Assembly: GCA_963921195.1 (NCBI GenBank)
Contig: OY992537.1
Coordinates: 204,996,581 to 205,060,580 of the forward strand
Origin: Pegoplata infirma
Taxonomy: Eukaryota; Arthropoda; Insecta; Diptera; Anthomyiidae
Direction: 5' to 3'
DNA: 64,000 nucleotides
This document shows, piece after piece, positions 1 to 12,200 of the stretch. Within the stretch, counting starts at the first letter, position 1. The number at the start of each line of letters is the position of its first letter. The notes below the pieces were generated by a model that was given only the letters and a program-made list of their open reading frames with translations, was not told the DNA's origin and did no database searches. The position numbers and the translations under genes are program-made.

Positions 1-2520
1 CCCTTTTTCCCCCCCCCTTGTACCCGCGCATGCGTAGCAAGGATAGTTAAAGTTTAAATTATAGGACTATTTAAGAATTAAATCACTACGTATATACTAT
101 ATCAGCGATAAAAATATTATTTTATGCACTACAAGAAAATTGTGGACTAACCCCACTTTCAAAATTAATGTTTTTGATAAATCGTTAACTAGTAAAATTT
201 TGTTTAGCTCATCTCAGAATTCTGTACCAAAGTTAGTTTAGGATTAAATTATGGAGTTATTTAAGAATAAAAATCATCAATGTTTTACTCTATCAGCGAT
301 AATTAGGTTATTTTTAACACTACAAAAAAATTTTGTGTGGACTAACCCCACTTTCAAAATTAAAGTTTTTGATAAATCGTTAACTAGTAAAATTTTGTTT
401 AGCTCATCTCAGAATTCTGTACCAAAGTTAGTTTAGGATTAAATTATGGAGTTATTTAAGAATAAAAATCATCAATGTTTTACTCTATCAGCGATTATAA
501 GGTTATTTTTAACACTACAAAAAAAATGTGGACTAACACCACTTTCAAAATTAACATTTTTCATAAATCGTTTACTAGTAAAATTTTGTTCAGAACATCT
601 CAGAATTTTGTATTAAAGTTAGTTTAGGATTAAATTATGGAGTTATTTAAGAATAAAAATCATCAATGTTTTACTCTATCAGCGATAATTAGGTTATTTT
701 TAATACTACAAAAAAATTTTGTGTGGACTAGCCTCACTTTCAAAATTAACATTTTTGATAAATCGTTTACTAGTATAATTTTTTTTATCTCATCTTACAA
801 TTCTTTAACAAAATTAGTAGAGGACAAGGCAATAGGGCTATTTTAGAGTTAAAAACTCTACGGATATTCTTTATCAGAGATATAAAGGTTATTTTATGCA
901 TTACAAAAAAAAATGTGGACTAACACCACTTTCAAAATTAATGTTTTTGATAAATCGTTAACTAGTAAAATTTTGTTTAGCTCATCTCAGAATTCTGTAC
1001 CAAAGTTAGTTTAGGATTAAATTATGGAGTTATTTAAGAATAAAAATCATCAATGTTTTACTCTATCAGCGATTATAAGGTTATTTTTAACACTACAAAA
1101 AAAATGTGGACTAACACCACTTTCAAAATTAACATTTTTCATAAATCGTTTACTAGTAAAATTTTGTTTAGCTCATCTCAGAATTCTGTACCAAAGTTAG
1201 TTTAGGATTAAATTATGGAGTTATTTAAGAATAAAAATCATCAAAGTTTTACTCTATCAGCGATTATAAGGTTATTTTTAACACTACAAAAAAAATTTGG
1301 ACTAACACCACTTTCAAAATTAACATTTTTCATAAATCGTTTACTAGTAAAATTTTGTTCAGAACATCTCAGAATTTTGTATTAAAGTTAGTTAAGGATT
1401 AAATTATGGAGTTATTAAAGAATAAAAATCATCAATGTTTTAACCAATGTTTATTAGGTTATTTTTAACACTACAAAAATATTTTGTGTGGACTAGCCTC
1501 ACTTTCAAAATTAACATTTTTGATAAATCGTTTACTACTTAGTAAAATTTTTTTAGCTCATCTTACAATTCTGTAACAAAATTAGTTTAGGTCTAAGCAA
1601 TAGTGCTATTTTAGAGTTAAAAACGCTACGGATATTCTTTGTCAGAGATATAAAGGTTATTTTATACATTACAAAAAAAATGTGGACTAACACCACTTTC
1701 AAAATTAATGTTTTTGATAAATCGTTAACTAGTAAAATTTTGTTTAGCTCATCTCTGAATTCTGTAACAAAGTTAGTTTAGGATTAAATTATGGAGTTAT
1801 TTAAGAATAAAAATCATCAATGTTTTACTCTATCAGCGATTATAAGGTTGTTTTTAACACTACAAAAAAAATGTGGACTAACACCACTTTCAAAATTAAC
1901 ATTTTTCATAAATCGTTTACTAGTAAAATTTTGTGCAGAACATCTCAGAATTTTGTATTAAAGTTAGTTAAGGATTAAATTATGGAGTTATTAAAGAATA
2001 AAAATCATCAAGGTTTTACTCTATCAGCGATTATTAGGTTATTTTTAACACTACAAAAAAATTTTGTGTGGACTAGCCTCACTTTCAAAATTAACATTTT
2101 TGATAAATCGTTTACTAGTAAAATTTTTTTTAGCTCATCTTACAATTCTGTAACAAAATTAGTTTAGGACTAAGCAATAGGGCTATTTTAGAGTTAAAAA
2201 CGCTACGGATATTCTTTATCAGAGATATAAAGGTTATTTTATGCATTACAAAAAAAATGTGGACTAACACCACTTTCAAAATAAATCGTTAACTAGTAAA
2301 ATTTTGTTCAGCTCATCTCAGAATTCTGAAGAAAAGTAGTTAAGGATTTAACTATAGAGTTATTTAATAGTAAAAAACACCAAAGTGTTATTCAATCAGC
2401 AATTATTTGGTTATTTTTAACCCAACAAAAAAATTGTGGACTAACCTCACTTTCAAAATTAACGTTTTTGAGAAATCGTTAACTAGCAAAACTTCTCTCA
2501 TAAAATTCTCAGACGTTTTT
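1..2520. repeat. ~192-bp satellite with higher-order structure
   Basis: About thirteen tandem monomers of roughly 191-195 bp. The main monomer type begins with an ATGGAGTTATTTAAGAA-like word at 251, 446, 637, 1024, 1216, 1407, 1791 and 1982. A second, distinct type (word GGGCTATTTTAGAGTTAAAA) falls near 830, 1600 and 2175. The order is therefore AAAB, AAAB, AAB, a higher-order repeat of about 770 bp. The monomers decay after about 2340. Short reading frames inside recur with the repeat and are not genes. Confidence 0.9.
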
Positions 2521-2639
2521 AAAGTTTTCTTTGAACTTTTTTTTTTAATCGAAAGATACCATTAAACTGTATCCAAATCTATCGTTAACTAAGTTTTTTT
2601 GAAAATGTGACTTACCCCACTATCATAATAAATGGTTCA

Positions 2640-3835
2640 TATGGACAATTACGAACATTTAAAACAAAAAAATTAGACAACTTGGTCCAGGCGTTCTCAA
2701 ATATTGCAAATTTAAAGAATATTGAAAAATTTGGGCTTTGAAGTGGGAGATGACAATAATTAATTTCGTAACATCGACTATATTAAAGACCAAAGCAGGA
2801 CAGTCGTTCTGGGATTTTAGATGTGTTGAAAAAAGTGGGAGTGAGTAGTTTTTCTGTTCGTTAAAACTTTAGTTGTACCACCACGAACGTCAACAAATAC
2901 TACTAATAGCCAAATCGGCCCTGCCGTTCTTCTATTTTAAAGTTTAGTCAAATCGATCCAACCGTTCTCCGATTTTAGATATTTCGAAAGGAGGAAGCGT
3001 TAAAGTGGGCGTGATTAATTTGTTTTCCGAAAAAACCTTACACGAACATAAAAAAAAATAAGACGAATATTTAAAAAAATATTATCCAAATCGGTCAGTT
3101 CTCAAGTGATGCGATTACTGTAAAAACCTTATTTGAATTTAACCAACTCGGTCCATCCATTCAAAAGTGGGCGTAGAAATGAAAACTTGTTCTTTTTGAA
3201 AAACCTTAATTGGACAATGACGAACATTAAAAAAAATTAGACAAATTGATCCAGCCATTCCATGATTTAATAAGTATATATCGGGAAAAGTGAGCGTTAA
3301 AGTAGGTGTGGACAATTTTTCTTTTCTTAATAATCTTTTCGGACTAACCCCAAATCGGTCTAGCCGTTATAGTCTTTCATTAAATAGAAAAAAGTGGGCG
3401 TGGGAAATTTTACTAACTGTAAAAACCTTAGCTGAACTGTGACGAAAATTTTCAAAAAAAATTAGCCAAAGCAGGCGTGGTCAATTTCTTTTTCCGTAAA
3501 AACCAAAGATGGAATATGATGAATGTCAAATCGGTCCAGCCATTCCTAGATTTTAGATAAATTGAAAAAGTGGGCGTAAAAGTGGGCGTGGTCGATTTTT
3601 CTTTCAGTAAAAACTTAAATTGGATTACTAAGAACATTTAAATAAAAAATTTTCTAAATCGGTGCAGCCGTTTTCCGATTTTATATAAATCCAAAAAAGT
3701 GGGCGTAAAAGTGGGCGTGGTCAATTTTTCTTTACGTAAAAACCTAAGTTGGACTATGACGAAAATTAAAAAAAAAAAATTGTCCAAATCGGTCCAGGCG
3801 TTCTCAACTGATGCGGTTACCAACGAACGACAATT
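2640..3835. repeat. Degenerate ~128-bp tandem repeats
   Basis: Diverged direct repeats around the phrases AAATCGGTCCAGCCGTTCTC and AAAGTGGGCGTGGTCAATTT. The clearest units start near 3534, 3660 and 3790, a period of about 126-130 bp; earlier units are more eroded. No coding potential is seen. The same 'AATCGGTCCAG' phrase recurs in unrelated dispersed repeats at 59170 and 62395. Confidence 0.75.
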
Positions 3836-3854
3836 GATTTTTATTTATATAGAT

Positions 3855-5205
3855 TTTGTTTTTTTACTTACTTTTAAAAAAAAAATCCCAAAAAATTCTT
3901 AAAAGCGATCTAGTATGCGATTTTTAAGTTTTTAAATTTAAATCTCATTTTTGAAAATGTTCGTACTCTTCGATTTTTTTGAAATTTTTTTTGTGTAAAA
4001 TTTCTATCGATTCTACAAATTTTTTGCCCAGGAGGATCGTGGGATAACTATTATTACTATTTTTTTAAATTTTTTGAAAAAAATTTATAGTAATTTTTCA
4101 ATCTTAAAATCGTTTCTACTGCTCCAATGGTGCTGCATAGAGGGGTCATTTATAAGACCGACCCCCATTAATTTTTACGTCTTAACATTTCTTTGGAACA
4201 AACAATACCCTATCTCCAATTTCTTAGGGGGCTCCCACACAAAACGAAATTTTTTTAAATTTGCTCCAACCGCTCTAACTGCCCTAATAGTGCCCTTAGA
4301 GCAACAAAATGTATGACCGACCCACAATATTTTAGTCCAAACATTTTCTCTGAACACACCTACCCTACATCTCTAATTGTTAAGGCGGGGTCATTAGTGA
4401 GACCGACCCCCATTCATTTTCACCCTCCAACATTTTTGTAAAACATACCACAGCCCTATCTCCACTCGCTAAGTAGGCTTCCATTCAAAATTACATTTTT
4501 ATAAAATTTGATTCAACTGTTTTTTGTTTGGGAGCCTACTTATTGTTAGTTAGTGGAGATGGGGAATGGCGGTCGGTCTCACTAATGACCCCTCTCGGAC
4601 GCACCATTGGACCGGTAGAAGCTGATTAAATAAAACAAATTTACAAAATATAAAAAAAATTGTATGGGGACCGCCTTAACAATTAGAGATAGAGGGTAGG
4701 TGTGTTCAGAGAATATATTTGGACTAAAAAAATATTGTGGGTCGGTTATACATTTTGTTGCTCTAAGGGCACTATTAGTGCAGTTAGAGCGGTTGGAGCA
4801 AATTTTAACAAATGTCGTTTTGTGTGGGAGCCCCCTTAGAAATTGGAGATTAGTTTGTTCCAAAGAATTGTTAAGACGTAAAAATTAATGGGGTCGGTCT
4901 TATAAAGAACCCCTCTATGACGCACCATTCGAGCAGTAGAAATGATTTTAAGATTGGAAAATTACAATAACATTTTTTCAAAAAATTTTAAAAAAATAGT
5001 AATAATCGTTATCCCACGATCCTCCTGGGCAAAAAATTTGTAGAATCGATAGAAGTTTTACACAAAAAGAATTTAAAAAAAAAATCGAAGAGTACAAACA
5101 TTTTCAAAAATTAGATGTAAATTTTAAAACTTAAAGTCGCATACTAGAGCGCTTTTAAGAATTTTTTGGGACTTTTTTTTTAAAAAGTACGTAAAAAACA
5201 AAAAT
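3855..5205. mobile_element. Foldback element, arms ~650 bp
   Basis: A long inverted repeat centred near 4530. Sequence around 3890-4060 (TCTTAAAAGCG, GGAGGATCGTGGGATAAC) reappears reverse-complemented at 5020-5170, and the match continues inward through the GGGGTCATT/GACCGACCCCC blocks at 4140-4200 and 4380-4620. Neither a transposase nor a clear target duplication is visible. Reading frames on both strands here are mirror shadows of the arms. Confidence 0.85.
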
Positions 5206-5868
5206 TTTGAAAAAAGAAATTTAAATTTGGATCATTATTGAAATAGTTATGAGTAAAAGAAGTTTGAGTAAAGGAACAAACTACCAATTTTTAAAACTTC
5301 GATATCTTTTGAACGGGTCATCAAAAAAATCTGAAAATTTACCACGAAGGAGTTTTTGAAGGGTACTAAAAACTGTAACCAAATTGGGAAAATCTAAAAA
5401 AAAAATTTCAAAGTGTCCGATTTGACATGGAATGCCCCGTATATATTCCTAGCTTCAGTTAACTTCAAAACGTCTTTTGAAAGTTAGCGCTATTTTAACA
5501 GACGGATCGACGATCGGGGATTATCAATATAAATACATTTTGTATTCCTAGACCGATATTTCAAGGTGTTACAAACGTTATGACAAACTTATATATACCC
5601 TCGATCACTAAGTAGAGGGTATAACAAAAACATGATGATATTCTCTAAAAACAAATTCATTTAAATTTAGGCCTTAGCTGCATTAAGACACGCGAATAAA
5701 GTTTATTTTTCATAATTTTCGGTATTGAATGAAATTTTTAACAAAAAGTTTACATCATCACAAAAATTTCTAAATTTTTTCTTTAAAAAAATCTTAAAAA
5801 ATAACTTAAAATTAATGAAAAATGTTATATTTTGTTTAAATTTGTTATTAATTTAGAAACAATTCAAT
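5206..5868. other. Receptor upstream region with dispersed repeat
   Basis: AT-rich 5' flank of the receptor gene. At 5440-5640 it holds a degenerate copy of a dispersed repeat that ends in 'ATATATACCCTCGATCAC...GAGGGTAT', also seen at 58790, 60290-60612 and, reversed, at 61555-61745. No confident initiator or TATA box was recognised, and an upstream non-coding exon cannot be excluded. Confidence 0.5.
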
Positions 5869-6280
5869 ATGTTTATGCTAAAATTGTTAATACAATTTTC
5901 GCTACTAATATGGGTCAATGCCAAACCGCAATTTAATGTTGGTAAGTTAATAAAAAATGTGTTTTATATTTTTAAAAAATTAAAATTCTTAATTTTTTTA
6001 AGGAGCAATTTTTGAATCTGAAAACTCAGAACTGGAAATTGCCTTCCGTTCTGCGGTGGATAGAGCCAATATACAAGAACGTAGTTTTGAATTGATACCG
6101 GTAATAGCGTATGGTAGTACCGATGATAGTTTTATTATGGAAAAAACCGGTGAGTTTGCAAAAGTTTTGATATTTGTTAATTAAAATTTATATTTTATAT
6201 TCTTTAATTGTTTTCAGTGTGCAATTTAGTTTCCGAAGGAGTTATTGCTATATTTGGTCCTAATACTGCTGAAAGTTCAG
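5869..6280 (+). CDS. clumsy: Receptor exons 1-3: signal peptide and start of ATD
   Basis: Exon 1 (5869-5941) encodes a hydrophobic leader, [18 protein letters not shown], with likely cleavage after VNA. Exon 2 (6003-6149) opens the amino-terminal domain (GAIFESE...[10 protein letters not shown]). Exon 3 (6218-6280) carries the typical [20 protein letters not shown] segment of the bilobed periplasmic-binding-like domain. All three end in phase 1. The two introns between them are about 60 bp, the minimal fly size, in contrast to the 5.5-kb intron that follows. Confidence 0.93.
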
Positions 6281-9200
6281 GTAAGTGATCTAAAATTACG
6301 AACTGTGCAACACGAATTTGTTGCTTGAAAGAGACCAAAAAAGAAATTCAATACAAATTAATTTGAGTGAAAAAAATATGGAGAAAAAAATCTTGAGTAA
6401 AAAAAATATGGAGAAAAAAAAATATTGAGTGAAAATAAAATTTGTAAAAAAAACTGAGTACGAAAAATTTGAGAAAAAAATTACATTCCATATTGTTCTT
6501 TGCTTCATTTCATTTCGTTTCCCGTTCTATTCTATTTCGTTCCCAGTTCCATCTAGTTTCGTTCCATGTAAGCTTTATTCCTTTCCCTATAATTAAAAAA
6601 TTTCCAAATATGTCCTTCTCTTGGATGTTATTTCTGCTGGAGAATCATTCAAGAATGATTTTTCACCAAAAGCTCATACACTCAGAAAATTATGTAAGTT
6701 ACCACATGTTAGTTGTTTTTATATTTTTCAGTAGTAAGTTGTTTTCAACTACAAAGTCAGTTGTTTTTGTATGAAAAATATCAAACAACTATTTCTGTTA
6801 GTTATTTTAAGTAGTTTTTTTGAATAACTAACAAAAAAGTACTGTGATGTTGTAACAGTTATTTAAAGTAGTTAATTTTATTTTTTTTTATCTCTGAAAA
6901 ATTTTCAAAGTTTTTTTCCAAAAAATAAAAATAAATTTTAGTTTTTTTTTTTCACAACTTTAAACAAAAAAAAAACTTTGAAAAAATTTGGTCTTCAAAT
7001 TTTTTTCTGAAAAATTTTTTGAAAAAAAAAAAAATGTATTGATTATTTTATTTTTACTACATTTTAGTTGTTTTAACTACAAATGTTAGTAGTTTTTACT
7101 ACATAAGTCAGTTGTTTTTTGTCAGTTAAAATAACTAACATTGTTAGTTGATTTAACGACGAATCCTACATTCCAAATTTCAAGTGTCTAGGATCATTAT
7201 TTCCGAAAATATTAAAAGTACCAAAAGCACACTTTTTTCCAAAAAGTACATTTTCGAGATTTTTTTCACAGAAGAATCCTACATTCCTTAGAATCAACAT
7301 TGGCAAAAACCCAGCCTTAGTGGATCTGTTTTCCGGGAGGTGAACCTACATTAAAAATTTCAAGTTTCTTGGACCATTATTTCAGGAAATAGAAAAAGTG
7401 CTAAAAACACATTTCAACCCCCTTAGGGCGCGGTAACACGAGATAGACAACTGCTAGAGGTAGAGCAAAATACAACTTCGTAAATTATGAAATTGTATAG
7501 AAACAAAGTTGTAATTTGCTCTATCTCTAGCAGTTTTATGTCTCGTGTGACAGCATCCCTAAAACGAAATTTCCAAAAAGTACTTTTTCTAGAATGTTTT
7601 TTCACCGAAGGATCCTACATTCCAAATTTCAAGTTTCTATGACCATTATTTGAGGAATTAAATATAAAACGTATCAAAAGTAAATTTTTTAACCGTTTCA
7701 CCTCCTTAGAATCTGAATTTTCAAAAAGCATTTTTTTCAGAATATTTTTTTTTCACCGAAGGATCCTACATTCCAAAATTCAAGTTTCTGGGACCATTAT
7801 TTCATGATACATGAAAAGTATAAAAGTACACTTTTTTACCCCATTTGTCCCTTAGAGTCAACATTGGCAAAAAGCCAGCCTTAGTGGATCTATTTTTCGG
7901 GAGGTGAACCTACTTTAAAAACTTCAAGTTTCTAGGACCATTATTTCAGAAAATAAAAAAAAGTACCAAAAGAACCCTCTTTTACCCTTTTTACCCCCTT
8001 AGAAACGAAATTGTTAAAATATATTTTTTCGGAATATTTTTTTCCATCGAAGGATCCTACATTCCAAATTTCAAGTTTCTGGGATCATTATTTCAGGATA
8101 CATAAAAAGTACCAAAAGTACGATTTTTACCACTTTAACACCCTAAGAAACGGAATTTTTAAGAAGTACTTTTTCCAGATTTTTTTTTCACCGAAGGATC
8201 CTACATTACAACTTTCAAGTTTCTGGAACCAGTATCTCAGGAAATATAAAAAGTACCAAAAATATATTTTTACCACTTTTACCCCCTTAGAAACGAAATT
8301 TTCAAAAAGTACTTTTTCCAGAATTTTTTTTTTTTCACTGAAGGATCCTTTATTCCAAATTTCAAGTTTCAGGGACCATTATTTCATGATACATAAAAAA
8401 TACAAAAGTACACTTTTTTACCCCTTTTGTACCTTAGAGTCAACATTGGCAAAAAGCCAGCCTTATGGGATCTATTTTTCGAGAGGTGAACCTACTTTAA
8501 AAACTTCAAGTTTCTGGGACCATTATTTCAGGAAATACAAAAAGTATCAAAAGAACCCTCTTTTACCCTTTTACCCCCCTTAGAAACGGAATTGTTAAAA
8601 TATATTTTTTCGGAATATTTTTTTTCATCGAAGGATCCTACATTCCAAATTTTAAGTTTCTGGTATCATTATTTCAGGATACATAAAAAGTACCAAAAGT
8701 ACGCTTTTTACCACTTTAACACCCTAAGAAACGGAATTTTTAACAAGTACTTTTTCCAGATTTTTTTTTCACCGAAGGATCCTACACTCAAAATAATTCT
8801 GCAGTAAAAATATTAGTAAGTGATTTGGTACCAAAATCTACTAATAAGTTACTAATTACCAGTAGTACGGTAGTTTTTTAGTATCTTCAAAGTACTAAAA
8901 TTAGTAATTTTTACTGGTTTTGAATAATATTAGTAAAAAATTTTGGTATTGATTACCAACGCCTGCACTAGATCATTTTGGACTAAAAAATTAGTTCATT
9001 AGTAAAATTTTTAGTATTGAATACCCACGTTTTTTTTTTGGGTGTACATTCCAATTTTCATGTTTCTGGAACCAGTATTGTAAGAAATATAAAAAGTACC
9101 AAAAGTATACTTTTTTACCTCTTTTACCCCTTAAGAAACGAAACTTTTAAAAAAGTACTTTTTCCAGAATGTTATTTTTTTCACCGAAGGATCCTACATT

Positions 9201-12200
9201 CCAAATTTTAAGTTTCCGGGAATATTATTTCATGATATATAAAAAGTACAGAAGTACACTTTTTTAACCCCCTCGTTTCTTGGAATCAACATTCGCCAGC
9301 CTTAGTGGATCTATTTTTCGGAAGGTGAACCTACATTCAAAATTTCTAGTTTCTAGGATCATTATTTTAGGAAACTTAAAAAGTACCAAAAAAACACTTT
9401 TTCCCCTTTTTACCTCTCTTAGAAACGGAATTGTTAAAAAATATTTTTTTCAGAATATTTTTTTCATCCTACGTTTAAAGTTTTAAGTTTCTTACACAGA
9501 AAAAAATAAAAAAAAATTTTGAGAAAATTTTTAATACTATTGAGTAAAAAATTACTCAATTTTCCACCAGTAAACGATTTAATAGTATTGAGTAAACTTT
9601 TAATAAAAAATTATTAAATGCTTAATAAAAAATTTGAGTAAATTATTAATTCACACAATTAAATCTTTACTTAAAATTTTTTAATATTTTTAAGTAACTT
9701 TTTAATTGTGTCAAGTAAAAATTTACTCAAAATGTATCAAATTATTTTTTTAAAAAGTTTAAAAAGTTTCTAATTTTTTTTCCAAAAAAATTTCTTTTAC
9801 AAACTTTACCAAATATACTTATGTCTTCAAGACAAAGTAAAATTTTATAAAGATGATTTCAAACTTTCATATACATATACAAAAAACAATAAACTAAATG
9901 AGAATTCAAAACACCAAGAGAAAAAAAAATAAATAAAAAAAAATATTAAATTTGTATTAAATTATTTACTCAAATTTTATTTTCAATTTTGGAGTAAATT
10001 TTTAATTGCGTCAATTAAAAAATTACTCAAATTTTTTTTAAAAAATTAAACAAGTGAGTACACTTTTTTACCAATTTAGGGTAATTTTCAAAAAGTACCT
10101 TTTCCAGAATGTTTTTTTCACCGCAGTATCGTACATTCCAAATTTCAAGTTTCTAGAACCATTATTTCAGGAAATATAAAAAGTACCGAAAGTACACTTT
10201 TTATCATTTTTACCTCCTTAGAATCAACATTGGCAAAAATCCAGCCATAGTGGATCTATTTTCTGGAGGGTGAATCTGCATTCCAAATTTCATGTCTCTG
10301 CGCTGAAGCTTTGGGCTAGATGATGATGAATCGGTCAGTCAGGGGTAGTTTTAGTCCTTTTTCCAAAATCAAACACAGAAGTCTATTAAAACGTCCATTC
10401 GAAGAATTAAAATGTTTTACAAATATTTTCGGCATAATTTTAAAATTTAAGTTGGATTCGCAATGATGGAGTTCTCTGTGCTAGAGAGTGGATTTTGTTT
10501 ATTTCTCTTTCGCACTTACACATATGAGGCATTCCACACCAAATGTCCCGCTACAGAAAAACATGTGTCCCGTAAATTTTTGAATAGGTTGTTTGGATAG
10601 CCCTATATGTAACTAAGAAAATTGCGTTTTTGGTTTTTCAATTTTTCAAAAACTGGGCTTAGGAGGCGTGGTCAAATATTGGAAAAATGGTAAAATTTGT
10701 GGCGAGTTGGCTTGATTAAATATTTATCACATTAAAACGGAATGCACCACAATGTCAAAAATTTTCGTTCTTATATAGTTTTGTATGGGCTATCGATTAA
10801 AAATTTTTTTTTTTGAAAATTTTCAGAACCCGTTCTGAAATTTTCCATTTTTTATAAAAGTCAATTTATCAAAAATCCGGCCACTTTTTTTTTCTTTTTT
10901 ATTTATTTTTTTAAAAGTGTAGATGTTTGTCCATCCACACAAAAAAAAATCAGAAACACGTTCATCTTTTTTTCGAGAAAATCGCATTTGAACTTTAAAT
11001 TTCATAACAATTTTGTTATTTGCTTGTATTTCTTTGTTTTAAAGTTGCGAATGAGTAATATTAATTGCATAAATATTCGTCATACGCTCTGTTGACACAA
11101 GAAAATACAAGCAAATTACTAAATTGTTATGAAATTTAAAGTTCAAATGCGATTTTCTCGAAAAAAAGATGAACGTGTTTCTGATTTTTTTTGTGTGGAT
11201 GGACAAACATCAAAACTTTTAAAAAAATAAATAAAAAAAAGAAAAAAAAGTGGCCGGATTTTTGATAAATTGACTTTTTTAAAAAATGGAAAATTTCAGA
11301 ACGGTTTCTGAAAATTTTCCAAAAAAAAAAATTTTAATCGATAGCCCATACAAAACTATATAAGACTGTAAATTTTTGAGATTGTGGTGCATTCCGTTTT
11401 AATGTGATATATATTTAATCAAGGCAACTCGCCACAAATTTGACCATTTTTCCAATATTTGACCACGCCTCCTAAGCCCAGTTTTTGAAAAATTGAAAAA
11501 CCAAAAACGCAATTTTCTAAGTTCCATATAGGGCTATCCATACCACCTATTCAGAAGTTTACGGTACACATGTTTTTTTTTCGCTGGACATTTGGTGTGG
11601 AATGCCTCATATGTATGTTGCATGAATTCGTCTTTATTTTTAGAGAAGGTACTCTGAAGTACAGAGTATTTCAACATTGTAAATCCAGCTTTACAGAATT
11701 TTTATTTATATTATTTTTCCTTTATTATTTAACAGATATTGTTGCATCCATGTGCAATACTCTTGATATACCACACATCGTATTCGATTGGTCTCCCAGT
11801 GAAGCATTAGATGAGAAACCTCATAGAGGCATGTCTTTAAATTTACATCCTGATAATTTGTTGCTGTCGCGAGGTATAGCGGAAATTGTACAAAGTTTTG
11901 GCTGGCGTTCCTTTACCTTAGTATATGAAACAGAAAGGGGTAACATTTTTTAAAATTTCCAAAAAAAAGTCTACTATTAAAACATTTTCCCCTAGAACTA
12001 CAACAATTACAGGATGTTATACAAATTGGCGATCCTACGAGTCAGCCTACAACAATAATGCAACTACCCGATACCGATGATTATCGACCATTTTTAAAGG
12101 GTATTAAAACGTCCACCGACAATTGTTTAATTTTGCACTGTGCTGTGGATAAAGTTATACCAATTTTAAAGCAGGCCAATGATTTGAAAATGTTGGGAGA

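Larger units (their letters stand above)
7166..10330. repeat. ~145-bp tandem array inside intron 3
   Basis: Direct repeats built on GGATCCTACATTCCAAATTT, then CAAGTTTCTGGGACCATTA, then a CTTAGAAACGAAATT block. Unit starts near 7610, 7770, 8053, 8197, 8343, 8633, 8777 and 9190 give monomers of about 144 bp. A variant monomer carries GCCAACATTGGC-like and GGGAGGTGAACC words. Blocks starting at 8011 and 8592 are near copies, so four monomers form a 581-bp higher-order unit. Long open frames here follow the period and are not genes. Three insertions interrupt the array (7426-7559, 8791-9049, about 9494-10060). Confidence 0.88.

Noticed and set aside
251..2167. Repeated small frames starting MELFKNKNHQ
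   Set aside because: They recur with the 192-bp satellite period and break in several monomers; repeat translation, not genes.
8011..9486. Long open frame of 190 residues and relatives
   Set aside because: The frame follows the 145-bp array and carries internal amino-acid repeats with the same period; no domain, start context or splice support.
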